A DNA stretch of 43,556 bases from a bacterium (GTDB taxonomy: Bacteria > Desulfobacterota > Desulfobulbia > Desulfobulbales > Desulfobulbaceae). Every line of letters begins with the position of its first letter. Position 1 is the stretch's first letter. A program made the translations under genes and the position numbers. The stretch lies in assembly GCA_030538155.1 (NCBI GenBank), contig JAUNUN010000025.1, forward strand, positions 1-43,556. Direction: 5' to 3'. The notes beneath the pieces were generated by a model, which worked only from the letters and a program-made list of their open reading frames with translations, ran no database searches and was not told the origin of the DNA. Of this stretch, positions 31,990 through 38,863 are shown piece after piece.

Positions 31990-32679
31990 ATGAAAATAAA
32001 GATAAATCTGCTGGCTGTTTTTTTGCTGCCGCTTCTTTGCTGCGCTGCGTGGGCAGCCACGCCGGTGCGAGTAGTGGGCGTGGGCGATGGCGACACCATC
32101 CGCGTTGTCGCCGACGGCAAGCAGATCAAGATACGCTTGCACGGCATCGATGCGCCGGAAGACGGCCAAGCCTACGGCAAGGTATCCACCAAGGGCCTGC
32201 GCAGCCTGCTTGCGGGCCGCCAGGTGAGCATTGAGCCTACCGGCAGCGACCGCTACGGCCGCACAGTTGCTTTGGTTTATGCCGACGGCCTCAACGTCAA
32301 CGAAGCCATGGTAAGCAATGGCTGGGCATGGGTATATCCCCAGTATTGCACCCAGAGTTTCTGCAGCAAATGGATACAGGCCGAATCCATTGCCAAGGCC
32401 AGTAAAAGCGGGCTGTGGCGCGACGGGGCCGCATTGCCTCCATGGGAGTGGCGCGCCCAGCAAAACGCCCAACAAATTGCTCCCGCAAACACTGCTTCTT
32501 CGCCGCAACGCTACGCCGCTGGATCGAGCGGCGGCAGCTTCAGCGGCAACGTTAAAAGCGGTGTGTTTCATCGTCCTTCCTGCAAGCATTATCGGTGCAA
32601 AAACTGCACCAAATCTTTCTCTTCCAGACAGCAAGCCCTGGATGCCGGCTACAAACCTTGCGGCAACTGCAAACCCTGA
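31990..32679 (+). CDS. Exported thermonuclease (SNase) with C-terminal Cys domain
   Basis: Periplasmic or secreted nuclease of 229 residues. Signal peptide at 1-22 (LLAVFLLPLLCCAAWA). SNase domain with VGVGDGDTIRV, IRLHGIDAPE (Arg49, Glu57) and DRYGRTVALVY (Arg91), the catalytic trio of staphylococcal nuclease, then NEAMVSNGWAWVYPQYC. After a Gln/Ala/Ser linker, the last ~44 residues (GVFHRPSCKHYRCKNCTKSF, YKPCGNCKP) carry a Cys/His motif similar to the metal-binding part of Ada-like domains. It may degrade incoming DNA or extracellular DNA. ATG 31990 lies six bases after TATACT (31978-31983) and has almost no leader. Confidence 0.9.
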   Translation: MKIKINLLAVFLLPLLCCAAWAATPVRVVGVGDGDTIRVVADGKQIKIRLHGIDAPEDGQAYGKVSTKGLRSLLAGRQVSIEPTGSDRYGRTVALVYADGLNVNEAMVSNGWAWVYPQYCTQSFCSKWIQAESIAKASKSGLWRDGAALPPWEWRAQQNAQQIAPANTASSPQRYAAGSSGGSFSGNVKSGVFHRPSCKHYRCKNCTKSFSSRQQALDAGYKPCGNCKP

Positions 32680-32709
32680 TTTGCTCCCCGCATCAATGCC
32701 GGGAGCAAA
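32680..32709. terminator. Bidirectional terminator between nuclease and ssb
   Basis: Stem TTTGCTCCC/GGGAGCAAA with an inner GCAT/ATGC, one C-C mismatch and a 2-nt loop. It separates the convergent nuclease and ssb genes. There is no long T tract beyond the A/T ends of the stem. Confidence 0.6.
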
Positions 32710-32744
32710 CCGCAACTTGCAGATTTACCGTTTAATTCCATGTG

Positions 32745-33161
32745 TTAAAACGGTACCGGCTGTTCCGGCACCATCCGCTGCGGCTGCGGGTTAAATGCTT
32801 GGCCCTGGTTGTTCTGCTGCGTTGATGGCGCGGCGTTCCGGCTATCCAGCATCTTCATATCACGTGCTACAACCTCTGTTATAAAACGCTCCGTCCCTTC
32901 CCTGTCCTGCCATTTCCTGGTCTGAAGCTTCCCCTCAAGATAGATCCGGCTGCCTTTTTGCAGATACTGATTGCAAATCTCAGCCAGCTTGCCCCAGGCC
33001 ACAATGCGGTGCCACTCCGTGCTTTCCTGTACCTTGCCATCCTGGCCTTTCCAGCGCTCACTGGTGGCAATGCTAAACGTCGCCACCTGCGTCCCGCCCG
33101 GGGTGTAGCGCAGCTCCGGATCAGCGCCCAGGTTGCCTATCAGCAGTACTTTGTTAAGCAT
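32745..33161 (-). CDS. ssb: Single-stranded DNA-binding protein
   Basis: OB-fold SSB that coats ssDNA in replication and repair. [50 protein letters not shown] and [17 protein letters not shown] are all family hallmarks. The flexible tail is Gln/Pro-rich and ends EQPVPF: the final Pro-Phe is kept but the usual acidic residues of DDDIPF are missing. ATG 33161 has AAGGAG with 8-nt spacing; ATG 33167 is the alternative. A phage-borne SSB could serve replicative transposition. Confidence 0.93.
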   Translation of the reverse strand: MLNKVLLIGNLGADPELRYTPGGTQVATFSIATSERWKGQDGKVQESTEWHRIVAWGKLAEICNQYLQKGSRIYLEGKLQTRKWQDREGTERFITEVVARDMKMLDSRNAAPSTQQNNQGQAFNPQPQRMVPEQPVPF

Positions 33162-33198
33162 CTGCATTTCTCCTTATATAGTAACAAAAGCATCATCT

Positions 33199-33558
33199 TC
33201 ACGCGCGCTTGCGTACGTCTGCGTATACCGGGCTAGTCAGGAAATCACGAAACGTGAGGCCACCGTCAACGTCTTTAATCAGTAGGAATTGGTGGTAAAG
33301 TCGTTTCGCTTTCGGTCGCCTTATCTCTCTGTGGCTCGCAATAGCTGCCACCCGGCCAGCGCGACTGGTTCTGTACCAGTCATATTGATCTGATTGTCTA
33401 TACAGGATCACAGCACCAATCTTCGCAAGTTCAATGAGTTCAGCATCGCCGCGATTAGCGCAGTAGTAATCGCGGTATGGCTTGGGCGCAGATTCATTCG
33501 GTCTGTCAATACCAAGCATGTGGCGGAGCGTCTGCAGTTGCTTATTCGATAGTTTCAT
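33199..33558 (-). CDS. Hypothetical phage protein
   Basis: A 119-residue protein starting ATG 33558 (GAGAGGGCAAA upstream), MKLSNKQLQTLRHMLGIDRP, then PKPYRDYYCANRGDAELIEL and LYHQFLLIKDVDGGLTFRDF. Similar short proteins (a helix-turn-helix-like opening, then YRD-F/Y..) are found in early regions of Mu-like and lambdoid phages, usually without function. It overlaps the upstream Cys-rich gene by 17 bp. Confidence 0.65.
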   Translation of the reverse strand: MKLSNKQLQTLRHMLGIDRPNESAPKPYRDYYCANRGDAELIELAKIGAVILYRQSDQYDWYRTSRAGRVAAIASHREIRRPKAKRLYHQFLLIKDVDGGLTFRDFLTSPVYADVRKRA

Positions 33559-33721
33559 TTTGCCCTCTCGCCTTCCAGCCTGCGCACCATTCATAGTGCA
33601 TGACTTGTACAGGCTCGCCAAACTCGCAGATACCGCCTGTATTGTATGCGCAGGTGCAGCAATGCTGTGCCGCCTGCATCGCCTTGGACTTCATCGGCTC
33701 TTTTTGCTTATCCGTGGCCAT
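33542..33721 (-). CDS. Small Cys-rich protein
   Basis: A 59-residue protein not obvious as a long ORF: MATDKQKEPMKSKAMQAAQH, then CCTCAYNTGGICEFGEPVQV and MHYEWCAGWKARGQ. Five Cys suggest a small metal-binding (zinc finger-like) fold. Early operon position with overlapping neighbours supports translation. The start has only a weak AT-rich leader (CATTAAAA). No function assigned. Confidence 0.6.
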   Translation of the reverse strand: MATDKQKEPMKSKAMQAAQHCCTCAYNTGGICEFGEPVQVMHYEWCAGWKARGQNETIE

Positions 33722-33730
33722 TTTTAATGG

Positions 33731-33922
33731 TTACAACGCTATAACCGGATGCGGCAGCCACACCAGCAGGCCGCCACCTTCCTGTTTGTAGGCCTGCTCA
33801 AACACGTACTCTCGCCGGTCTTGCTGATTTTTAACGATCATCGAGCAGTTCATCCGCTCGCTTTTCTCTATTCTGCGCCAGCGGAACTGCGCGGTTGGCG
33901 TCAGGTTTTTGTATGTCGGCAT
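33731..33922 (-). CDS. Hypothetical phage protein
   Basis: A 63-residue basic protein from ATG 33922 behind CGAGGGGTACTACC: MPTYKNLTPTAQFRWRRIEK, RMNCSMIVKNQQDRREYVFE and KQEGGGLLVWLPHP. No recognised domain. An upstream in-frame ATG at 33955 is less well placed. It starts a sub-cluster after a terminator. Confidence 0.55.
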   Translation of the reverse strand: MPTYKNLTPTAQFRWRRIEKSERMNCSMIVKNQQDRREYVFEQAYKQEGGGLLVWLPHPVIAL

Positions 33923-33962
33923 GGTAGTACCCCTCGCAACAAGTAGTCCTTTCACCCCAAAA

Positions 33963-33991
33963 CCCCGCTCGCCGAGGTGGCGATAACGGGG
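33963..33991 (-). terminator. Intrinsic terminator candidate
   Basis: On the minus strand CCCCG/CGGGG and TCGCC/GGCGA stems with a small internal asymmetry, followed by TTTTGGGG. It lies downstream of the lipoprotein gene and could separate middle genes from the ssb cluster. Confidence 0.5.
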
Positions 33992-34018
33992 CTTGAGCCT
34001 TGCCTTATTGGTGGGCGT

Positions 34019-34660
34019 CTATTCTGATGCGATTGCCTCAGTAGCTGTTTCCGTTGTGGTTTCCGTTACTGCCCCTTCCTCGGCAGGCGCGTGGTTGGTT
34101 GTGGTGTTGGTCACGTTATCCCTGGTGGTGCTCGGGGTTGCGGTGGCACTGGATGGTGAGTTATCGCCCCAGGCCATGGATTCGGATGTGGTGTCGTGCT
34201 TACTGCTGTCCATCTTTACATCAGAGTTGTCGCCAACGGAAGTAGTGGTGTTATGGCCCGCGTTTTTAACAGCATTATTGAGCACATCCGCCGTAGCCAC
34301 AATACCCGTCACCAGGGCGGCTCCACTGATAACGCTGCGGGTGATGCTTGCTGCACCCTGGTTCTGGGATTCTGCAATCTTCACCCGCGATTCATAGACG
34401 TTCATGCCGCGATCCGCGCATGGGTCGGGCTTAGAGCGCTCGGCCAGTCCCTCTGCCATAATGACCAGGGCGGCATCCCTGGCATCTTCATAGTGTGTTG
34501 CGGTGCGCGCCTGAGCCTTTGCTGCCTCTGCTGCGTAGCAGGCCCGCGCCGTTTCTGCCTGCATCATGGCTATTTGCGCATCCAGCTCCGTAACTTTCGG
34601 CCCGGCACAAGCCGCACAGCTCAGCGCCAGCGCCATCCCTGCTGCAAATGTCTTTTTCAT
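34019..34660 (-). CDS. Putative phage lipoprotein / exported Thr-rich protein
   Basis: 213 residues with a signal peptide (MKKTFAAGMALALSCAACAG) whose Cys at ALSC or CAAC may be lipidated, though the lipobox is imperfect. A helical, Ala-rich region (~25-75), a hydrophobic stretch (SVISGAALVTGIVATADVL, ~109-127) and a disordered Thr/Ser/Asn-rich tail (from ~130) follow. A surface or periplasmic role, for example superinfection exclusion or envelope interaction, is possible but only from position (middle operon, directly after mor, 4-bp overlap). Confidence 0.65.
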   Translation of the reverse strand: MKKTFAAGMALALSCAACAGPKVTELDAQIAMMQAETARACYAAEAAKAQARTATHYEDARDAALVIMAEGLAERSKPDPCADRGMNVYESRVKIAESQNQGAASITRSVISGAALVTGIVATADVLNNAVKNAGHNTTTSVGDNSDVKMDSSKHDTTSESMAWGDNSPSSATATPSTTRDNVTNTTTNHAPAEEGAVTETTTETATEAIASE

Positions 34661-35025
34661 TCCCTGCTTCCTCCAAAGAGTTTGCCCTGTTTTTCCTGTT
34701 GTTGCGCCGCCGGGCTGGATGGCCGGGCAAGCACCCTTTCTGCCGTGCTCAGCGATACGCCAAAGAGCAAGGCAATTTCCTTCATGCTCACATCGCCCTG
34801 GTCATAACGCGCCCGCATGGCATCATCCCTGATCGGGCGCAAAAACCGGTCTACCCGGCGGAAGTACACAGGAGTGCCGCCGAATACCTGCGCCAGCAGC
34901 AGGGTAAGACGCACCCCGTCGCCGGGGATATGCTCCTCTATCGCAGCCGCGATCCGGCTCAAATCACCCGGCAGTTCGTCTATAGTTGGTCTGTATGCGG
35001 CAGGTATTTCGATGATTTCAGCCAA
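34657..35025 (-). CDS. mor: Mor-family transcription activator
   Basis: Activator of middle and/or late phage transcription. In 122 residues: a dimerisation region (DLSRIAAAIEEHIPGDGVRL), AQVFGGTPVYFRRVDRFLRP, then the Mor/C helix-turn-helix IRDDAMRARYDQGDVSMKEI and ALLFGVSLSTAERVLARP. Mu has both Mor and C; only one clear homologue is visible here, so it may drive late genes directly. It overlaps GemA (8 bp) and the lipoprotein gene (4 bp). Confidence 0.88.
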   Translation of the reverse strand: MAEIIEIPAAYRPTIDELPGDLSRIAAAIEEHIPGDGVRLTLLLAQVFGGTPVYFRRVDRFLRPIRDDAMRARYDQGDVSMKEIALLFGVSLSTAERVLARPSSPAAQQQEKQGKLFGGSRE

Positions 35026-35452
35026 TGTCCACCCCCTCGCGTTCAGCCCATTCCTTTAATGCCTCAATAATCCGGTATTTATGCTGCCCGTTGCACCACG
35101 CAAGATGGTCTACCCCGCTCATGCGTTTGACAAAGCGGCACAAAGCCCGGTTGCTGCCATCCCGCACCACGCCAGCCCGGTGCAATTCAATCCACAGCGC
35201 CAGTATCTTGCGGGATTGCGCGTCGCTGGGCAGGGTGATCGGGTCTTTCTTTTTGCTGCGCCGCGGCCCAGGCTTCCAGCCCTTTGCTTTGAAGATGCCC
35301 AGCAGCTTTTCCGCGTCTCTGGCGCTCAACTGGGCAGAGCTGGTGCGGCCGCCAAAATTCATGGCCAGGATGTCTTCATAGGTCTCACGGCTGTAGCCCA
35401 GATCGGCGATAGCTATATGGATTTTGGCACGTTGTGCGGCGGTCGGTGGCAT
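35018..35452 (-). CDS. gemA: GemA regulatory protein (DUF1018, Mu gp16-like)
   Basis: A 144-residue GemA/Mor-associated protein, reported in Mu to affect host gene expression and DNA topology. Typical features: AQRAKIHIAIADLGYSRETY, EDILAMNFGGRTSSAQLSAR, AEKLLGIFKAKGWKP, IELHRAGVVRDGSNRALC and FVKRMSGVDHLAWCNG. Position just before mor is the same as in Mu. Confidence 0.92.
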   Translation of the reverse strand: MPPTAAQRAKIHIAIADLGYSRETYEDILAMNFGGRTSSAQLSARDAEKLLGIFKAKGWKPGPRRSKKKDPITLPSDAQSRKILALWIELHRAGVVRDGSNRALCRFVKRMSGVDHLAWCNGQHKYRIIEALKEWAEREGVDIG

Positions 35453-35454
35453 GG

Positions 35455-36027
35455 CTATTTCTCCCTGTTCTTCTGTGCTGCTTCCATCCGCTTAAAGGTC
35501 TGATCAAGCCCCAGCTTTTTAAGGGTTTCTTGCTCCGCCTCGGTCAGCACTACTTCTTCCTGGCGCTTGATCTGTCGTTCTTGCTGGCGTTCCGCGCGGG
35601 CGTTGCCGTTGCGCTCTTCCTGATAGCGCCTGGCCTCCAGGTCTGCATCGAGCTTATCGGCCAGTTGCCACACGACCTGTCGCAGGTAGTTGTGGTTCTT
35701 CAACGGCCTGGCGATGGTGTCGCGCTGTGCAACCATCTGCCGCATGCCCACGGCCCATACATCAGGCGGGCAAGGGCGGGATGGTTTGCCCTTTACCTGC
35801 ACGTGGCCGCTCGCGACCAGGGCGCTCAGCTCCTGCACGATTCTCAGCGCGGCTTTCCAGCTCAAAGCCCGCTGCTGAGGCCGGAACAAGCCGAGATAGC
35901 CGAAACTCTCCACCGCCACTTCATGCGGCAGACCCACTATGGCCTGCATGGCCTTCCTGGCTTCCATATCGCTCTCCCAGGCCTTCGCGGAAGCTGTTGC
36001 GCCACAGCATGGACAGACGAGTTTCAT
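35455..36027 (-). CDS. Mu-like early protein with zinc ribbon
   Basis: A 190-residue protein. It opens MKLVCPCCGATASAKAWESD, a CxxC pair, followed by LPHEVAVESFGYLGLFRPQQ, RALSWKAALRIVQELSALVA, and a long charged coiled-coil C-terminus (RAERQQERQIKRQEEVVLTE). The type is frequent next to gemA in transposable phages, role unknown. I choose the second of two ATG codons (36027) because AAGGAG is 5 nt away; longer starts up to 36087 run over a CCCCGGC/GCCGGGG hairpin (36080-36096). Confidence 0.7.
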   Translation of the reverse strand: MKLVCPCCGATASAKAWESDMEARKAMQAIVGLPHEVAVESFGYLGLFRPQQRALSWKAALRIVQELSALVASGHVQVKGKPSRPCPPDVWAVGMRQMVAQRDTIARPLKNHNYLRQVVWQLADKLDADLEARRYQEERNGNARAERQQERQIKRQEEVVLTEAEQETLKKLGLDQTFKRMEAAQKNREK

Positions 36028-36100
36028 CATATCTCCTTGTTGGCTGCTCATCAGGGCCAGACCGCCACGCCTGACCGACCCCGGCAATGCCGGGGTTTCG

Positions 36101-36253
36101 CTACTTTGCTGTTTCTTTTCCTTCAGTCCCCCAGGCCACAGTCTTTGTGCTCAACTGCTCCTCGCAATGGGCGCAAAGGCTGTGGTTTCCCTCCTGGTCA
36201 ACCGGTTTGCCGCAGCTCGCGCAGAGCGGCGTCTGTTCATCACGCGGTGGCAT
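36101..36253 (-). CDS. Small zinc-ribbon protein
   Basis: A 50-residue protein found only by reading the short frame: MPPRDEQTPLCASCGKPVDQ, then EGNHSLCAHCEEQL, with two CxxC pairs 16 residues apart that should bind one Zn. ATG 36253 has GAGG six bases upstream and lies inside the end of gam (14-bp overlap), so it is translated with it. Role unknown; small zinc proteins of this kind are common in phage early regions. Confidence 0.7.
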   Translation of the reverse strand: MPPRDEQTPLCASCGKPVDQEGNHSLCAHCEEQLSTKTVAWGTEGKETAK

Positions 36254-36755
36254 CCGCCACCTCGACTTCCTTTAACTCGTACCAAAAGCTGTCCTTCTCC
36301 ACCCGGCGTGCGCCCACCAGGTCAAGCCGCTCATCCGGCCAGGAGCGCATAATGTCTTTGTTCACGGCCTTGCTAAGACGTACAGCCTCCTCAAATCCAA
36401 GCTCTTCCAGCTTCCCCAGCACCATGGCCATGGTGTGCTTGGGCTTGGCCGCAATCTCGTTTGAGCGCCGGTAACCCAGGGTGCCGAAGGTAAGCTCGCG
36501 GCTGCGGCGGCCAACGAACAGGTCGTCTTTGTTGTATTCGGCAAAGGCCAAAAGCCCGTTTTCAAGGCAACTCATCTTGGCCAAGAGCGGGGCAGCCTGG
36601 GCTTCGGCGTCAGCTTTTAGCCGGTCTACATCATCCGCCAGGGTCGCATTGATCTGCTCGATCTGGCGCTTGAGCGCGCCAATATCAGCAAGCACGATGT
36701 TGGCCTCGGCCAAATCTTTAACCGGGTACAAGTTTTGCGGTTTCTTTCTGCTCAT
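36240..36755 (-). CDS. gam: Gam-family host-nuclease inhibitor protein
   Basis: A Mu Gam-type protein of 171 residues that binds DNA ends and protects them from RecBCD-like exonucleases; it is related to eukaryotic Ku. Typical parts: VLADIGALKRQIEQINATLA coiled coil, KMSCLENGLLAFAEYNKDDL, and RRSRELTFGTLGYRRSNEIA. Position downstream of MuB in the early operon agrees with Mu. Confidence 0.92.
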   Translation of the reverse strand: MSRKKPQNLYPVKDLAEANIVLADIGALKRQIEQINATLADDVDRLKADAEAQAAPLLAKMSCLENGLLAFAEYNKDDLFVGRRSRELTFGTLGYRRSNEIAAKPKHTMAMVLGKLEELGFEEAVRLSKAVNKDIMRSWPDERLDLVGARRVEKDSFWYELKEVEVADATA

Positions 36756-37138
36756 GCTGCTTCCTCCTGAATAATGCTGATTTTTCCGGTCACTGCCGGG
36801 TCAACCTCGATCACCTGCGGTGTAATGCTGTCGATGTGCTCCTCCAGCTCCGGCACCAGTTCATACAGCATCTCAATCAGATCGCGCGCGGCGGTGGAGT
36901 CGATGCCCTGCATGAAGACGTCGTCAATGGCATCGCTGGTCAGATTCATCAGCTCAAACAACCGCAATTGCCGCCGCCGTTTCGCGGTTGCGGGTACAAC
37001 CATCTCGTCCCGCAGCTCCAGGGCTGTCCTGCGCACCCGGCTCACTGCTTCCAGCGCCTCGGACGCGCCGCTGATCCTGTGCAGCCTCTCTTCCAAATTG
37101 CCGATGTTCTGAAACATTTCGTCTATCTTCTTGTTCAT
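36752..37138 (-). CDS. Hypothetical helical early protein
   Basis: A 128-residue protein made almost wholly of helices (MFQNIGNLEERLHRISGASE; AARDLIEMLYELVPELEEHI). It overlaps gam by 4 bp. Similar proteins occur in this position in other Mu-like prophages, but I know no function. Confidence 0.6.
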   Translation of the reverse strand: MNKKIDEMFQNIGNLEERLHRISGASEALEAVSRVRRTALELRDEMVVPATAKRRRQLRLFELMNLTSDAIDDVFMQGIDSTAARDLIEMLYELVPELEEHIDSITPQVIEVDPAVTGKISIIQEEAA

Positions 37139-37148
37139 GCCTCTCTCC

Positions 37149-37481
37149 TTAATCTTCTGAGTGATCGTCTGTATTGTATGGGCATTTCCGGCAGGTCTGG
37201 TACATACGCACCCGGTGCGGATTGGCCGTGGTAAAGGGTTTGCGGCGCTCGCTCACACATGCGGGCAGGGCGATGGCGCCCAGAATCGGGCAGTTCATTT
37301 CAGCGGTGCCAAACACCTCTTCAACTCTGGTTAAAAACTGGTCTAACTGGCCGCCATAACTGTTGCTCAGCACCTGGGATACCGTCGCCGAGCTGTAACC
37401 AAGCCGCTTGCCAACCTTGGCCTGGCTGCCCAAGTCAGCAACAGCCTTGCGCAACATGGCCAGCCGGTCATTATTCGTCAT
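37149..37481 (-). CDS. Helix-turn-helix regulator with Cys cluster
   Basis: A 110-residue protein from ATG 37481 (GAGG, 6-nt spacing). The N-terminal helix-turn-helix is GSQAKVGKRLGYSSATVSQV. The C-terminal half has Cys in MNCPILG, LPACVSE and CRKCPYN, a likely metal-binding site. Proteins of this type are common in the early region of Mu-like phages. It overlaps the upstream gene by 11 bp. Confidence 0.7.
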   Translation of the reverse strand: MTNNDRLAMLRKAVADLGSQAKVGKRLGYSSATVSQVLSNSYGGQLDQFLTRVEEVFGTAEMNCPILGAIALPACVSERRKPFTTANPHRVRMYQTCRKCPYNTDDHSED

Positions 37482-38064
37482 GGCTCGCCTCGCTCGCTTC
37501 AACATGGCTGCTCCAGCGGATCTCTTTCAAATTCGGGTCCCACACCCGCTTCGTACGCTGAATCATGGGCGCAAGCGGGCCGGTATAGGCTCCCGGCAAA
37601 AACAGGTAACGGCTGCCATTCTTGCGCAAATACCCGGCCCTGTGCAGATGTTTGATGTAGTCCTCGGCGGTGAGTTCTTTCACCCGGCAGGTGGGCATGC
37701 TGGCCGCAACCGCCAGTTCCCGCGCCGTGAAATCCCGCAGGATGCGCATCGCATTCCACATGTTTTCCCGGCCCTGACCTTGGATAACAGGGCTGCCGTC
37801 CCGCCGTACCCTGGGCGCTTCACTGCCTGCATCCCTGGCCAATTCCCACTGTGCCGGACTGCCAATCCCTTCTGATTCTATGGTTTTACGCACATACCCG
37901 GCAGCTTCCAGCCCGGCGACGTAGTCCCGCACCGTGTCTATCTTCAGCAGGGTTTCGTCGCGCAGGCTAGGCACGGTAAAGCTCTGCATCCTGCGGATCG
38001 CATCCCACACCGCCTGGCGGCTTTCAAGGCTACCGCGCTTGTCGATCGGCTTACATCCTGCCAT
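37471..38064 (-). CDS. Winged-helix-like early protein
   Basis: A 197-residue protein with two similar helical units: SRQAVWDAIRRMQSFTVPSL ... VRDYVAGLEAAGYVRKT, and ENMWNAMRILRDFTARELAV ... YIKHLHRAGYLRKNG. Each looks like a winged helix, so it may bind DNA as a tandem-domain regulator. It is regularly found after MuB in transposable phages. It overlaps MuB by 14 bp. Confidence 0.65.
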   Translation of the reverse strand: MAGCKPIDKRGSLESRQAVWDAIRRMQSFTVPSLRDETLLKIDTVRDYVAGLEAAGYVRKTIESEGIGSPAQWELARDAGSEAPRVRRDGSPVIQGQGRENMWNAMRILRDFTARELAVAASMPTCRVKELTAEDYIKHLHRAGYLRKNGSRYLFLPGAYTGPLAPMIQRTKRVWDPNLKEIRWSSHVEASEASHDE

Positions 38065-38803
38065 GGCCCACCCCCCTGTCCCCGGTCAGAAACTGGCGTT
38101 TGCCCCAATCCTGCAGGCCCACTTTGCCCATACCGGTGTCAGCGGCCAGTTTGGCCACTGCCGCCAGGTTCAAGCACACCCGGCCCGCGCTACCGCCGCT
38201 TACTTCTGTGATGCGCTCCAGCAGATCCTGCTCCATCTCGACTTCTGGGTGATACAGCCGCCGCAAATGGCCGCAATCCTCGATATCAGCCGGGGCAGCC
38301 TGCACCCATTCAACGATCCTGCGATGGAAGCGCTCCCAGCGGCCAAGTTTGTCGTAAATGCCCTGCTCGCCGATCAAAAGGATGACCGCGCCGGAGCCTT
38401 CATACAAATCGCGGATCAGCTCCACGCTCTTCTTCTTGACGAGCTTATCCAGTTCATCCACAATCAAGGGGCGTCCGCTTTTGGCGAGCTGTTCGCACAC
38501 CTGCTCAGCCATTTCCCACACCCGCTGCCTGGGCGGAATGCCCATAGTCTGCAGGATATAGTGCAGGATGGCCCGGTTCGTCCAAGTCTCCTGGCACTGG
38601 ATGTAGTAGCCCCGGTATTTCAGGGCCACGAAAGTGGCGGCCTTGCTCTTGCCCCATCCCGCCGGACCGTGCATGCACACCATGCCGGGCAAATGGCTGG
38701 GCCGGTTCAGGGCGCGCTCAACTGCGCTGGCACACAGGCTCACGTTGGCCAGCGGCGCAACCGTGTATGCTGTGTAATCCTTGCCATTTTCCTTCATTTC
38801 CAC
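38051..38803 (-). CDS. MuB-like ATPase (target DNA activator)
   Basis: AAA+ ATPase that binds target DNA, gives target immunity and delivers the target to the transposase. In 250 residues: Walker A GPAGWGKSKAA (~46-56), Walker B PLIVDELDKL (~109-118), sensor region AVILLIGEQGIYDKL, and a C-terminal helical domain with GRVCLNLAAVAKLA. It starts at GTG 38803 behind AGGGAG, or ATG 38797. The short gap to the transposase (60 bp) shows no terminator. Confidence 0.9.
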   Translation of the reverse strand: MEMKENGKDYTAYTVAPLANVSLCASAVERALNRPSHLPGMVCMHGPAGWGKSKAATFVALKYRGYYIQCQETWTNRAILHYILQTMGIPPRQRVWEMAEQVCEQLAKSGRPLIVDELDKLVKKKSVELIRDLYEGSGAVILLIGEQGIYDKLGRWERFHRRIVEWVQAAPADIEDCGHLRRLYHPEVEMEQDLLERITEVSGGSAGRVCLNLAAVAKLAADTGMGKVGLQDWGKRQFLTGDRGVGHGRM

Positions 38804-38863
38804 TATTCTCCCTGTAGCTGTTTTCTTCGTTTTTGCGGTAAGGGCCGTGTAGCCGCACGGCTC

